From the NCBI GenBank assembly GCA_012729765.1, contig JAAYCM010000030.1, positions 1 through 64,000 on the forward strand: DNA of 64,000 nt, written 5' to 3'. This stretch comes from Chloroflexota bacterium (lineage in GTDB: Bacteria; Chloroflexota; Anaerolineae; Aggregatilineales; Aggregatilineaceae). Both the position numbers and the translations under genes were made by a program. The notes below the pieces were generated by a model. The model was not told the DNA's origin and searched no databases. It worked only from the letters and a program-made list of their open reading frames with translations. Shown here piece after piece: positions 1 to 8,442 of this stretch (positions are counted from its first letter, which is position 1; the number at the start of each line of letters is the position of its first letter).

Positions 1-48
1 CCTTCCCTCCGCGCAGCAGTGGGGGAAGGGGCCGGGGGATGGGGGGCA
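1..48 (+). repeat. Right half of dispersed palindromic element (truncated by window edge)
   Basis: This is the 3' part of the dispersed C-rich/G-rich element described in the findings: a CCTTCCCTCC arm, then GGGGGAAGGGG, ending in GGATGGGGGG. The left part lies before the window. The terminal TGCATAACA arm is not recognisable here. Confidence 0.75.
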
Positions 49-74
49 ACAAAACGTCAGGTGCGGCTGTAGTA

Positions 75-240
75 CTAGAGCGCGTTATGCGCTTCAGGAT
101 ACCGAAGCAGACCAGAAGATGCCCCCCCGCCCTAAATCCCTCCCCTGCAAGGTGGGCGGGACTCGAAAAACACCGCTGCTCCCCTTCCCTCCGCGCAGCA
201 GTGGGGGAAGGGGCCGGGGGATGGGGGGAAGCGTAACAAC
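75..240 (+). repeat. Dispersed palindromic element, copy with degenerate ends
   Basis: The left end reads CTAGAG followed by CGTTATGC. The core carries a CCCTAAATCCCTCCCC arm, the CCCCTTCCCTCC...GGGGGAAGGGG hairpin and GGATGGGGGG. The right end GCGTAACA is a decayed form of TGCATAACA. It lies directly upstream of the tRNA-Gly promoter. Confidence 0.75.
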
Positions 241-259
241 GTCTGGACGCGGCGTGATC

Positions 260-288
260 TTGACGTCGTGCCGCGTCCCCCGTATAAT
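260..288 (+). promoter_or_regulatory. Sigma70-type promoter of tRNA-Gly
   Basis: TTGACG (260-265), a 17-base spacer and a perfect TATAAT (283-288). The predicted start near 295 lies about six bases before the mature tRNA 5' end. Confidence 0.8.
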
Positions 289-300
289 AACAGCACGTTC

Positions 301-375
301 GCGGGTATAGTTCAGTGGTAGAACGTTAGCTTCCCAAGCTAAATGTCAGGGGTTCGAATCCCCTTACCCGCTCCA
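301..375 (+). tRNA. tRNA-Gly (anticodon CCC)
   Basis: A complete cloverleaf can be drawn. The acceptor stem is GCGGGTA (301-307) with TACCCGC (365-371), the D arm GTTC/GAAC, and the anticodon stem TTAGC/GCTAA around the loop TTCCCAA, giving anticodon CCC. The T arm is AGGGG/CCCCT with the loop TTCGAAT. The discriminator is T and CCA is encoded at 373-375. A strong promoter precedes it and a hairpin with a T tract follows. Confidence 0.95.
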
Positions 376-378
376 GTT

Positions 379-411
379 GAGGCGTTTCGCGTTGGCGGAA
401 TGCCTCTTTTT
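379..411 (+). terminator. Rho-independent terminator after tRNA-Gly
   Basis: GAGGC (379-383) pairs with GCCTC (402-406). The stem can be extended by TTTCGC/GCGGAA with one mismatch and is followed by TTTTT. It separates the tRNA from the downstream phosphatase gene. Confidence 0.8.
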
Positions 412-458
412 GTTCTAAGCTAAGCCGCGTTGTACATCCTCACGCCAAGGAGTTCGCT

Positions 459-1508
459 GTGCCCGCTGCGCCGTGTCTGTCGCCTGCCATCGAAGTCGTG
501 TACCATGCCCTGCCCGACCGCCTGAACGAAGATACCTGGCTGGTCATGCAGGCCGGGCCGCTGGGTGAACGGATCGTGTTTGCCGCCATCGACGGCGCGA
601 CCACCCGCCTCACCCCGCCCGCCTTGCAGCGCTATCTCGACTCCCACGCGATGCCGCTCACCCCGGCGGCGTTTTCGGCGCGGGTCGTGCGCGACGCCCT
701 GGCACGCCACATCGCCGAGGGCATGTTCCCCGACCTGCGCACCCTGCTGCTCGAAGCCAACGCCGACCTGGGCCGCGCCCTGATCGGCATCTTCGGCGCG
801 CTCTCGCTCGAAGGCATGGAGTTCCCGCCGGAAGTCTACGCCACGCTGCGCAACGATCCGCGCCTGGTGCGCCTGGGCCTGCCGGCCAGCGTGATCACCC
901 TGGCCGAGTACGACCCCGCCGCGCGCACGATCCGCTTCGCCCATGCCGGGGATACGCTGCTGCTGGTCGCCTACCAGGATGGCCGCGTCGCCGTGCCCAC
1001 ACATCCCGACGACCCCGCCGACAGCGCCCTCAAGCACGCCGCGCGCCAGCTTCGCCAGATTCACCCACATCTGCCCTTCCGCGAGCTGATCCGCCAGCCG
1101 GAAGTGCGCAAGCTCAATCTCAACTCCGGCCTGCGGCATAACTACGTCGATGAGCACGGCCTGCCCCAGCCGACGCAGGGCATCGGCGTGATGGACGGCC
1201 TGCCGGAACTGCGTTATTTCATCAAGACCGGGAAAATCGCGGCGGACGATGTGGCGTTCGTCTGCGCCATGACCGATGGCCTGGAATGGCATCCCAGCGC
1301 CGGGGAAGTCTTCGCCGAGCACCCCGACGAAGCCGCCGAGTTGATGCAGCAGCGCCGCGCCTTCATGGTCGATCAGATCGACCGACTGGGCCTGGCCGGA
1401 TACCTGGAGCTGCTGCGCCAGGCCGAAGCCGAGGACGCCGATCACGAGCAGTTCCCGCGCATGAAGACGCACGACGACGCCACCGGCGTGCTCCTGCGCT
1501 TCGCCTGA
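459..1508 (+). CDS. PP2C-like serine/threonine protein phosphatase domain protein
   Basis: The 349-residue protein has the metal-binding layout of PP2C/SpoIIE-type phosphatases. It has NEDTW near residue 23, an IDGAT motif at 44-48, a GDTLLL strand near 175, TDG at 272-274 and HDDATG near 338. These supply the aspartates that normally bind two Mg/Mn ions. A PP2C protein would remove phosphate from Ser/Thr in the cytoplasm. No membrane segment or extra sensor domain is visible. The start is a GTG at 459 with AAGGAG six bases upstream; no in-frame ATG fits better. The middle region (about 100-260) is longer and more diverged than in typical PP2C proteins, so the exact substrate and activity are uncertain. 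Confidence 0.7.
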   Translation: MPAAPCLSPAIEVVYHALPDRLNEDTWLVMQAGPLGERIVFAAIDGATTRLTPPALQRYLDSHAMPLTPAAFSARVVRDALARHIAEGMFPDLRTLLLEANADLGRALIGIFGALSLEGMEFPPEVYATLRNDPRLVRLGLPASVITLAEYDPAARTIRFAHAGDTLLLVAYQDGRVAVPTHPDDPADSALKHAARQLRQIHPHLPFRELIRQPEVRKLNLNSGLRHNYVDEHGLPQPTQGIGVMDGLPELRYFIKTGKIAADDVAFVCAMTDGLEWHPSAGEVFAEHPDEAAELMQQRRAFMVDQIDRLGLAGYLELLRQAEAEDADHEQFPRMKTHDDATGVLLRFA

Positions 1509-1560
1509 GAATCACAACGCCCGGCCCCATGCACACAGGACCGGGCGCTGACACCACCTT

Positions 1561-1695
1561 CATAGGCCGGCAGGTAGGGGTAGGGCTTGCCCTACCCGCG
1601 TATTGAGCGGGCGAGGCAAGCCTCGCCCCTACAAAAATCCTGTCTCCCCTTCCCTCCGCGCAGCGTGGGGGAAGGGGTCGGGGGATGGGGGGGCA
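1561..1695 (+). repeat. Composite of GTAGGGG palindrome and half of the C/G-rich element
   Basis: Bases 1573-1631 form a palindrome-like unit in which GTAGGGG...CTTGCC is mirrored by GGCAAGCC...CCCCTAC. It is followed by the CCCCTTCCCTCC...GGGGGAAGGGG...GGATGGGGGG half of the dispersed element (1645-1692). It sits between two convergent genes, so it may also act as a bidirectional stop signal. Confidence 0.65.
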
Positions 1696-1702
1696 ACAAG
1701 CC

Positions 1703-3076
1703 CTAAAACGCCTCGACCTCAGGATACGCCGCGACCAGCGCCCGCTGCACAATCGCCTTGTAGGCCAGCGCGTCGGCCTCGGTTTCGCCCTCGAAACGCA
1801 GGCTCAGCACCGGCTCGGTATTCGACGCACGCAGCAGGCCCCAGCCCCGCTCGAACGTGACGCGCACCCCATCGACCGTGTTCAGGTCATAGTCTCTGGC
1901 CAGCGCGTCGCGCACCGCCGCGATCACGCGCTCTTTCTCGCCGTCCGGGCAGTGGGGGCGATACTCCGGCGTGGCATACAGCGTGGGAACCGTCGCCATC
2001 AGCGCCGAGAGCGGCTGGTCCTGCTGCGTCAGGATTTGCACGATCCGCCCGGCGACGAAGATACCGTCATCGAAGCCGTAGTAATCGTCGCCCATGAAGA
2101 TATGCCCGCTCATCTCGCCGCCGAGCAGCGCGCCTTCTTCGGCCATCTTGGCCTTGATCAGCGAGTGCCCGCTGATCCAGATCAGCGGCCTGCCCCCGGC
2201 CTTCGCCACCTCGTCGAAGAGCACCTGCGTGCTCAGCACGTCGGCAACCACCGTCGCGCCGGGATGCCGCCGCAGCGTGTCGCGCGCCAGCAGCACCAGC
2301 ACGCGATCCGCCCCGACGACCTGCCCCTGATCGTCTACCACGCCCACGCGATCCGCGTCGCCGTCGAACGCCAGCCCCAGATCGGCCCCCTGCGCGCGCA
2401 CCGTCGCGGCCAGCTCGCGCAGATTCTCGGCGTCCTGCGGGTCCGGCTGGTGGTTCGGATACGTCCCGTCCGGCTCGCAGTAGAGCCGGATCACCGTGTG
2501 GCCCAGCGCTTCGAACAGCGGCGGACCGTACAGTCCGCCCATGCCGTTCCCGGCGTCGATCACGATCTTCAGCGGGCGCGCGTGGTCCAGCCGGCGCTCG
2601 ACCATCGCCAGATAGCGCTCGTTGGCGCTGTCATCCACCTCGGCATACCCCTCGCCCACCGCCAGATCGCCGCGCTCGATCATCAGGCGCAGCGCTTGAA
2701 TCTGGTCGCCGTGCAGGTTGCGCATCCCGATTGAGAGCTTGAAGCCGTTCATCTGCGGCTTGAGGTGGCTGCCGGTGATCATCATCCCGCCGATGTTCCC
2801 GGCCTCGACCGCGCTCCAGTACACGACCGGCGTCGCCACCAGCCCGATATCCGTCACGGCGCACCCGGCAGCCATCAGCCCTTCGATCGCCGCGTCGGCC
2901 AGCCCGCGTGAGCTGTGCCGGTTGTCGTGCCCGACCACCGCCTCGCGCCGCCCCTCGCCGCGCAGATACGTTCCAAACGCCTGCCCGATCAGCCGCGCCG
3001 TGTCCTCGGTCAGCGCCTCACCGACCCTGCCCCGGATGTCGTAACGCTTGAAGAGGCCCGGCTCCACACTATTCAT
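1703..3076 (-). CDS. Phosphomannomutase/phosphoglucomutase family protein
   Basis: This 457-residue alpha-D-phosphohexomutase would interconvert hexose 1- and 6-phosphates for nucleotide-sugar and cell-surface glycan synthesis. It shows YDIRG at the N terminus, the phosphoserine loop TGSH at 101-104 (Ser103 is the likely phosphoserine), the metal loop FDGDADR near residue 240 and a C-terminal domain with RASNTEP for phosphate binding. The loop reads TGSHL rather than the common TASHNP. The start overlaps the end of the upstream nucleotidyltransferase gene by eight bases, so the two are probably translated together. A paralogue lies at 40723-42138. Substrate preference (mannose or glucose) cannot be read from the sequence. 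Confidence 0.9.
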   Translation of the reverse strand: MNSVEPGLFKRYDIRGRVGEALTEDTARLIGQAFGTYLRGEGRREAVVGHDNRHSSRGLADAAIEGLMAAGCAVTDIGLVATPVVYWSAVEAGNIGGMMITGSHLKPQMNGFKLSIGMRNLHGDQIQALRLMIERGDLAVGEGYAEVDDSANERYLAMVERRLDHARPLKIVIDAGNGMGGLYGPPLFEALGHTVIRLYCEPDGTYPNHQPDPQDAENLRELAATVRAQGADLGLAFDGDADRVGVVDDQGQVVGADRVLVLLARDTLRRHPGATVVADVLSTQVLFDEVAKAGGRPLIWISGHSLIKAKMAEEGALLGGEMSGHIFMGDDYYGFDDGIFVAGRIVQILTQQDQPLSALMATVPTLYATPEYRPHCPDGEKERVIAAVRDALARDYDLNTVDGVRVTFERGWGLLRASNTEPVLSLRFEGETEADALAYKAIVQRALVAAYPEVEAF

Positions 3077-4385
3077 GGCTGCCGCTCCCCGGCTTCTTGA
3101 CCGCCTTCATCTCGGTCGTCTGCTTGATCCAGACGCGCATGCTGTCGGGCACGTCCTCCGACACAACCATTGTCGGGCCGATCTCGCTGTCGCGCCCGAT
3201 CTTGATGCCGGGCATCGTCATCACGTTCACGCCGATGAAAGCGTGCTTCCCGGCGATCAGGCCCAGTTTGTCGCGCCCGGTGTTGATCCGCTGGCCCTTG
3301 ATCGTGCTCCACACCGGCCCCTGGTCGATGCGCAGGTTGGCGGTCGTGCAGCTTGCCGAGAGATTGACGTGCTCGTCCAGCACCGAATCGAGCGCCTGGC
3401 AGGCGTGGGTATGCGCGCCATCGGCCAGATAGCTGCGCGCAACCTCGGTCGCAAAGCCGACCACCGCCCCCTCGCCGATCATCGACTCGCGCACCAGCGA
3501 CCCGTTGCCGACAATCGCGCGCCTGCCGATGTAGGCCGGGCCGACCACCGTCGCGCCGTGAAACAGCCGCGCCCCGCTCTCGATCACCACGTCGCCCTTG
3601 ATCAGCACGCCGTCTTCGATCACAGCATCCGGCGCGATCTGCTGCCCGCGAATCTCGCGCAGCAGGCTGTCCATCACATCCAGCACGTGCCAGGGGAACT
3701 TGATCGCGTGCCAGGGGCCGCTGTAGGGCACCACCTGGAAGACGTAGCGCTCCATCATGCGCGCCATCGCCCGCTCATAGTGATCGTCGCTCGTCTCCGG
3801 GCGGTCATACTCCGCGCGGATGTGATCGAGCAGCAGGGCCGCGTCGCTGTGGACGTGCGCCACGATGTTGACCAGATCGCTCGGCTCGCTGCCCGCGCCC
3901 GGCTTCTCGATGATGTTGGTGATCCGTCCGTTCGCGCCGACTTCCAGGTAGCCGCCGGGGAAATACTCCGACACCCGGTAGCCCGCCAGATAGGCGTTGG
4001 CGTTGCCGGTCTGGTAGGCCATCAGCAGGTCGTGGTGCAGCGCGATATCGGTCAGGTCGTGCACCTGCGTGATGTAGATGGTCTGGTTGCCGTGGCGCTG
4101 CAAATAGCCGTCCATCTTCAGCAGCGCGTCACCCATGCCGCGCGGCTCCGGCTGGACCACGACCTCAATCTCGATCTCCGGGAGCGACTCGACCAGCGCG
4201 CGAATCACGCCCTCGTTCTCCGGGTTTGCCACGATCACGCCGCGATCCATGCCGAGCTGGGCGTAGCGCTCCAGTTGCAGGCTCAGCAGCGGGCGTCCCA
4301 TAAATTTGATCAGCGATTTTTCTTCCAGCGGCCACAGGCGCGAGCTTGCCCCCCCCGCCAGTACGACCAATAGCGGTGCTTCCAC
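3069..4385 (-). CDS. NDP-sugar pyrophosphorylase with left-handed beta-helix domain
   Basis: This 438-residue protein begins with a Rossmann-like nucleotidyltransferase domain carrying the signature LAGGASSRLWP at about 9-19 and a conserved lysine shortly after. After residue 245 or so, hexapeptide-type repeats (VIEDGVLIKGDVVIES-like periodicity) build a left-handed beta-helix, as in GlmU- and ManC-like enzymes. It would make an NDP-sugar from a sugar 1-phosphate and an NTP. It is the first gene of a two-gene unit with the phosphohexomutase, whose product is exactly such a sugar 1-phosphate. The sugar and nucleotide are not identifiable from motifs alone. The annotated ATG gives the expected N terminus directly at the nucleotide-binding strand. 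Confidence 0.85.
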   Translation of the reverse strand: MEAPLLVVLAGGASSRLWPLEEKSLIKFMGRPLLSLQLERYAQLGMDRGVIVANPENEGVIRALVESLPEIEIEVVVQPEPRGMGDALLKMDGYLQRHGNQTIYITQVHDLTDIALHHDLLMAYQTGNANAYLAGYRVSEYFPGGYLEVGANGRITNIIEKPGAGSEPSDLVNIVAHVHSDAALLLDHIRAEYDRPETSDDHYERAMARMMERYVFQVVPYSGPWHAIKFPWHVLDVMDSLLREIRGQQIAPDAVIEDGVLIKGDVVIESGARLFHGATVVGPAYIGRRAIVGNGSLVRESMIGEGAVVGFATEVARSYLADGAHTHACQALDSVLDEHVNLSASCTTANLRIDQGPVWSTIKGQRINTGRDKLGLIAGKHAFIGVNVMTMPGIKIGRDSEIGPTMVVSEDVPDSMRVWIKQTTEMKAVKKPGSGSHE

Positions 4386-4487
4386 GTCTTCCCACCTCCT
4401 GATGTGCTGCGCTGCTGAAGAACACGTTGAGCGTACCCGTCAAGCGCCATTTATTGTAGTGCGCCTGGTTCCCCCCGGCCAATCGCG

Positions 4488-4667
4488 CTAGAGGCCGTGA
4501 TACGCTTTGAAAGGCTGAACGAAACGAAGCGCCACGCCTGCCCCCATCCTAAATCCTTCCCCCGCACGGTGGGGAGGACTTCAAAAAGCCGCCGTGCTCC
4601 CCTTCCCTCCGTGAAACGTGGGGGAAGGGGCCGGGGGATGGGGGGTGAAAATGCATAACTCGCGCTA
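4488..4667 (+). repeat. Dispersed palindromic element
   Basis: The left end is CTAGAG (4488) followed by an arm containing CTGAACGAAACGAA. The core has CCCCCATCCTAAATCC, two inner hairpins and GGATGGGGGG. The right end is ATGCATAAC followed by CGCGCTA. The right edge overlaps the TAG stop codon of the rhomboid gene (4665-4667). Confidence 0.85.
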
Positions 4668-5342
4668 ATAGCGTGCCGCGCGCCGCTGGCGGTCCTCTTC
4701 GGTCGTCATGCCGCGCAGGATCAATCCCAGCACGACGCCCGCCACGAACCCGCCGATATGCGCCCAATAGGCTACGCCGCTCGTCTGCGCCGTCTCGACA
4801 TTGAGCGCCGCCACGCCGTTGATGAACTGCGTGATGAACCACACGCCCAGAAACACGACCGCCGGGACTGAGGTCACGAAATAGCCGATCAGCACGCGCA
4901 CCCGGTTGGTCGGATAGAGCAGGATATATGCTCCCAGCACCCCGGAGAGCGCCCCGCTGGCCCCGACACTGGGGATTGGCGAGCCGGAGTTGGTCGCGAT
5001 ATGCGCGAAGGTGGCCGCCAGCCCAGACACCAGGTAGAACAGCACGAAGATGGTCGAGCCGAAGCGGTGCTCGATGTTGTCACCAAAGACCCACAGGAAC
5101 AGCATATTCCCCAAAATATGCGCGAAGCCGCCGTGTACAAACATCGACGTAATCAGCGTATAGAGGTCTTCACCGTTCTCGATCTCGCGCGGGATCACGC
5201 CGTATGTGGTCACGAAATCCTGCAGTGCTTCCGTGCCCAGCGTCATCTGGTAGACAAACACCAGCACATTGAGCGCGAGCAGCAGCAGGGTCATAACCGC
5301 TGTGCCGCGACCAGGGGCGTTTTCGTCTCCAATCGGAAACAT
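4665..5342 (-). CDS. Rhomboid family intramembrane serine protease
   Basis: This 225-residue polytopic membrane protein has about six hydrophobic segments. The catalytic serine sits in GASGAL (Ser129), the catalytic histidine in AHIGGF (His195), and the oxyanion-region Asn79 in HILGN. The L1 loop motif is present after the first segment. Rhomboids cut substrate helices within the membrane plane. The gene stands alone. Its stop codon TAG lies inside the edge of the dispersed element, so its transcript would end in that structure. The ATG start is preceded by AAGGAG. Confidence 0.93.
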   Translation of the reverse strand: MFPIGDENAPGRGTAVMTLLLLALNVLVFVYQMTLGTEALQDFVTTYGVIPREIENGEDLYTLITSMFVHGGFAHILGNMLFLWVFGDNIEHRFGSTIFVLFYLVSGLAATFAHIATNSGSPIPSVGASGALSGVLGAYILLYPTNRVRVLIGYFVTSVPAVVFLGVWFITQFINGVAALNVETAQTSGVAYWAHIGGFVAGVVLGLILRGMTTEEDRQRRAARY

Positions 5343-5467
5343 GGGTTTCTCTCCTTGTGCACCTACTCAGCGGCCCATCACCGCCCCGACGGCGGCGCGT
5401 TACGCTGGCTGATGATCTCAAATCTAGCACAAAGCCGGACACACTGGGTGACGCGGCGCGCTAAATG

Positions 5468-5489
5468 AAAAAGCCTTCATAAAGAAGGC
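5468..5489 (-). terminator. Terminator of the receiver-protein gene
   Basis: GCCTTC (5473-5478) pairs with GAAGGC (5484-5489) around a five-base loop. Read on the minus strand, the hairpin is followed by TTTTT. It lies about 40 bases after the stop codon at 5531. Confidence 0.75.
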
Positions 5490-5530
5490 GGGGGAAATTG
5501 CCAGGTTATAGAGCTTGGCCGGACCGGCGG

Positions 5531-5914
5531 TCAATCTTCGGCGATGGCGTCGAGGTTAAGCATACTGCGCACTTTGGCGACGAGATCGTGATGCAGAATC
5601 GGCTTGGGCAGATAATCCGTCGCCCCGGCATCCATTCCACTCATAACACTCTTGGCATCACCGCGCGCCGAGAGGATCAGAATCGGCAGTTCTTGCGTAT
5701 CGGGGCGCTGCCGCAGCAGCGTGCACAGCTCGATCCCGTTCATTTCGGGCATCATGACGTCCAGAATGATCAGGTCCGGCGCCTCGATCTCGAGGACCGC
5801 CAGGGCTTGCTTGGCATCTTTGGCCTTGAGCACCTCAAAGCCACCCCGCTCCAGCATGATTCCAATGAGAGTCAGCGCGCCAATTTCGTCATCAACGACC
5901 AGGATCCGCTTCAT
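5531..5914 (-). CDS. Single-domain response regulator (receiver domain only)
   Basis: The 127 residues cover just one CheY-like receiver domain. The acidic pair is DDE at 8-10, the phosphoacceptor is Asp52 in ILDVMMP, the conserved Ser/Thr is in ILSARGD and the conserved lysine is Lys104 in LPKP. There is no output domain, so it would act by protein contact, as in phosphorelays or CheY-type signalling. No kinase is adjacent. It has its own promoter-like sequence upstream and a hairpin terminator downstream, which points to a monocistronic unit. Confidence 0.93.
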   Translation of the reverse strand: MKRILVVDDEIGALTLIGIMLERGGFEVLKAKDAKQALAVLEIEAPDLIILDVMMPEMNGIELCTLLRQRPDTQELPILILSARGDAKSVMSGMDAGATDYLPKPILHHDLVAKVRSMLNLDAIAED

Positions 5915-5968
5915 AAACCGCCGTCTCCCTCGCGGCAGTCGCCCGTGCGACCGCTCTATCCACGCCTA

Positions 5969-5996
5969 AGTGTATCATTAATCAACCTTAATGCAA
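5969..5996 (-). promoter_or_regulatory. Candidate promoter of the receiver-protein gene
   Basis: On the minus strand TTGCAT (5996-5991) and TACACT (5974-5969) are separated by 16 bases, about 55 bases upstream of the start codon at 5914. Confidence 0.45.
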
Positions 5997-6062
5997 CAGG
6001 GCACAGGGTTGGTGGCCCTGTTATACACTGTGTCACAGCACCACGTCAACCCAACCCCCGGC

Positions 6063-6068
6063 TATAAT
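6063..6068 (+). promoter_or_regulatory. -10 element upstream of trmI
   Basis: A perfect TATAAT lies 49 bases before the GTG at 6117. No good -35 is visible. Its position downstream of a possible start at 5991 argues that translation begins at 6117. Confidence 0.5.
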
Positions 6069-6116
6069 CTCATACGACCATCGCGCCCTGCCGCGCAAAT
6101 CACCGAGGAGATTATC

Positions 6117-6980
6117 GTGCCCCTACCCAATGGTTCCATCGTCCAGTATGGCGACATTGTCCTGCTGATCGGCAAAGATCGCCGCACGTTCATCCGCACC
6201 GTGACCGAGCACCAGCGCTTCGAGTGCCATCTCGGCTATATCGACTATGACGATCTGGTCGGCACCCCTTATGGCACGCAGGCCCCCACCCATCTGGGCC
6301 ACAAGCTGTTCGTCCTTATCCCGCACACCGATGACATCGTGCGCCATCTCCAGCGCGAAGGCCAGATCATCTATCCCAAGGACCTCGGCTATATCGCGCT
6401 CAAGCTGGGCATCCGGCCCGGAATCCGCGTGCTGGAAGCCGGGACGGGCAGCGGCGCGCTGACCCTGACGCTCGCCCTGCTGGTGGGCGAATCTGGACAC
6501 GTCTACTCCTACGAGCGCCGGGCCAATATGCAGTCGCGCGCCATCGCCAACATCCGCCGCCTCGATCTGCTCGACCGTGTGACCTTCCACCAGCGCGACA
6601 TCGCGGACGGCTTCGACGAGCGCGGCGTGCACGCCCTCTTCCTCGACGTGCGCGAGCCGCATCACTATCTGGAGCAGGCGCGCGCGGCCCTGCGCGGCGG
6701 CGGATTCTTCGGCGCGCTGGTGCCCACCGCCAACCAGGTGATCGATCTGATCCAGCCGCTCTACAACGGCCCCTGGTTCCTGCTCGAAGTTGAGGAGCTG
6801 CTGCTGCGCGCCTACAAGACAACCCCGGCCCGCATCCGCCCCGACGACCAGATGATCGGGCACACCGGCTATCTGGTGTTCGCGCGTGCCGTCGAGCGCG
6901 AAGATCGCAGCGAGCCGGACACGCTCGATCCCGCTGGTGAGGACGAGCCGGACGACGATACCAGCCGCGCTGAGGAATGA
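6117..6980 (+). CDS. trmI: tRNA (adenine-N1)-methyltransferase, TrmI family
   Basis: This 287-residue enzyme should methylate A58 of tRNA to m1A using S-adenosylmethionine, normally as a tetramer. An N-terminal small beta domain (about 1-70) precedes a Rossmann methyltransferase fold with the SAM-binding motif EAGTGSGALT near residue 110. The block YPKDLGYI just before it is typical of the TrmI/Gcd14 family. An acidic tail (EDEPDDD) closes the protein. I place the start at GTG 6117 because GAGGAG lies eight bases before it and a TATAAT lies between it and the earlier possible start at 5991. Confidence 0.9.
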   Translation: MPLPNGSIVQYGDIVLLIGKDRRTFIRTVTEHQRFECHLGYIDYDDLVGTPYGTQAPTHLGHKLFVLIPHTDDIVRHLQREGQIIYPKDLGYIALKLGIRPGIRVLEAGTGSGALTLTLALLVGESGHVYSYERRANMQSRAIANIRRLDLLDRVTFHQRDIADGFDERGVHALFLDVREPHHYLEQARAALRGGGFFGALVPTANQVIDLIQPLYNGPWFLLEVEELLLRAYKTTPARIRPDDQMIGHTGYLVFARAVEREDRSEPDTLDPAGEDEPDDDTSRAEE

Positions 6981-6987
6981 CACCGCC

Positions 6988-7161
6988 CTAGAGCGTGTTA
7001 TGTACTTCGGAACGCTGGAGGTAAACGACACTTCCCCCCATCCTAAATCCTTCCCCCACAAGGTGGGAAGGACTTGAAGAACGCGGCTGTGCTCCCCTTC
7101 CCTCCGCGACAGCGTGGGGGAAGGGGCCGGGGGATGGGGGGAAAGTGCATAACAGTCTCTA
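6988..7161 (+). repeat. Dispersed palindromic element, well-preserved copy
   Basis: CTAGAG plus GTGTTATGTACTTCGGAACG on the left mirrors AAGTGCATAACAGTCTCTA on the right. Between them lie CCCCCCATCC...GGATGGGGGG and two inner hairpins. It begins eight bases after the trmI stop codon. Confidence 0.9.
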
Positions 7162-7163
7162 AC

Positions 7164-7190
7164 AAAAACGGGACTCCGCTGGGAGTCCCG
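7164..7190 (-). terminator. Terminator of the L25 gene
   Basis: A perfect nine-base stem, CGGGACTCC (7169-7177) with GGAGTCCCG (7182-7190) and a four-base loop. On the minus strand it is followed by TTTTT. Confidence 0.9.
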
Positions 7191-7221
7191 TCCGTGCTCA
7201 TATTCAGCCGGGACGAGAGAC

Positions 7222-7863
7222 TTATTCCTCGTCTTCTTCCTCGTGGCGGCGAACCAGCTCTGGCTCGGCAGCGCCTTCGCCTTCGGCTTCCGCTTCCTCA
7301 GCCGCGCGGCGCAGGTAGGCAGTCGTGACGATCACGTCTTCGTCATTGACCAGATACGACACGCCGGGCAGTTTGGGCAGATCCGACGCCAGGATCATAT
7401 CGCCGATCTCCTTCAGGGCCGAAATATCGACCGTGATGGCCGCCGGGAGGTCGGTCGGCAGGCACTCGACCATGACCGAGGTCAGCTCGTGGATCACGGT
7501 GCCGTCCATATCGTCGAAACGGTCCAGGTCGCCTTCGAGCACGATCGGCACTTCCGTCCGGATCGCCACATCCATCCGCACGCGGTAGAAGTCGATATGC
7601 GTCACGTCGCCGCGAATCGGATCGCGCTGCACATTGCGCACCAGCGCGTTGTATTTAGCGCCGTCCACGCTCAGATCGATAATTATCGAGCCGCCTGCCG
7701 CCAGCAGCGCCGGGCGAAGCTCGACCCAGGAAACCTTGAGCGGCACCGGCTCAAAACCCGGCCCATACAGAATGCCGGGGACTTCTCCGGCAGCGCGCAA
7801 TTGGCGAACCTGCTTGCCGGTCAGCTCGCGCCTGGTCGCTTCGAGCACCACTTTATCAGCCAT
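7222..7863 (-). CDS. rplY: 50S ribosomal protein L25 / general stress protein Ctc type
   Basis: This 213-residue protein has the N-terminal 5S-rRNA-binding L25 domain (KQVRQLRAAGEVPGILYG near 17-34) followed by the CTC-type beta domain and a Glu-rich acidic tail after residue 185. It binds 5S rRNA in the large ribosomal subunit. The long two-domain form is the usual one outside Gammaproteobacteria. The start is ATG 7863 with GAGGAG upstream. It stands alone and is closed by a strong terminator. Confidence 0.93.
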   Translation of the reverse strand: MADKVVLEATRRELTGKQVRQLRAAGEVPGILYGPGFEPVPLKVSWVELRPALLAAGGSIIIDLSVDGAKYNALVRNVQRDPIRGDVTHIDFYRVRMDVAIRTEVPIVLEGDLDRFDDMDGTVIHELTSVMVECLPTDLPAAITVDISALKEIGDMILASDLPKLPGVSYLVNDEDVIVTTAYLRRAAEEAEAEGEGAAEPELVRRHEEEDEE

Positions 7864-8175
7864 AGAATCTCGTTCTCCTCATTCGTTCAGGATAGGCTGG
7901 CTGCGTCAGCGACCCGCCACCCCTCATAATAGCTATCTGTCAAACTGGCTTGCGTTCAGAATAATGAAGCCCGCCGGGCCAGAACTGCTCGCGGGCATCT
8001 CTGCTATGCATCACTGCAGCAGGCCCAGCAACGGGGCCAGCGAGATCATCACATAATCGGCGCAATTGTAGCCAAGCGCGCGCCGAGCGTCAATGGTCGA
8101 TCGTGGGGGTTGCCCACCGTCCGCCCGGCACGTTATCATCGGGGCTATCGACCGCCTGCATGGAAAGGAAGCCGC
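7864..8175. other. Intergenic region between divergent genes
   Basis: About 310 bases separate the L25 gene and the small zinc-protein gene, which point away from each other. Promoters for both must lie here, but I see no convincing -35/-10 pair. No coding pattern, repeat copy or RNA gene was recognised. Confidence 0.5.
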
Positions 8176-8370
8176 ATGTCTGAACAAACCCCGCCGCGCT
8201 GCCTCGTCTGCGAGCAGGACAGCCGCCGGGTGCCCCTGATTCAGTTCGTCTATCAGGACGGCACCTATTGGATCTGTCCGCAGCATCTCCCGATTCTGAT
8301 CCACCGCCCGGCCCAGCTTGCCGGCAAGCTGCCCGGCGCGGAGAATCTGGGCGAGGCCGAGCATCACTGA
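8176..8370 (+). CDS. Small putative zinc-binding protein
   Basis: A 64-residue protein with CLVC near residues 10-13 and CPQH near residues 38-41, a Cys2-Cys/His arrangement that could hold one zinc ion. It is otherwise a compact domain with aromatic strands (FVYQDGTYWIC). I do not recognise a named family. The start is ATG 8176 with AAAGGAA six bases upstream; longer starts have no ribosome-binding site. It ends about 110 bases before the lytic transglycosylase, which has its own promoter. Confidence 0.65.
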   Translation: MSEQTPPRCLVCEQDSRRVPLIQFVYQDGTYWICPQHLPILIHRPAQLAGKLPGAENLGEAEHH

Positions 8371-8442
8371 GTCCCATCCGGGCGCGGCTGGCTGGCTGCG
8401 CCCTTTCACCTGCCTGCTGTCCGACGCGTGACCAGCGTCGGG

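Noticed and set aside
301-375. tRNA-Gly as an integration site of a mobile island
   Set aside because: No integrase gene and no duplicated tRNA 3' end were found nearby. The flanking repeats are copies of the dispersed element.
420-1472. Long open frames opposite real genes (for example 420-1472, 8505-10139, 11537-13081 and 61811-63145 on the minus strand, 17688-19028 and 50424-52475 on the plus strand)
   Set aside because: They mirror genes with clear family motifs. Their translations are low-complexity Arg/Ala/Gly/His-rich sequences without motifs or ribosome-binding sites, as expected for antisense frames in high-GC DNA.
5991-6116. Longer start for trmI at 5991
   Set aside because: A perfect TATAAT lies inside this extension, the ribosome-binding site fits GTG 6117, and the extra residues have no family similarity.
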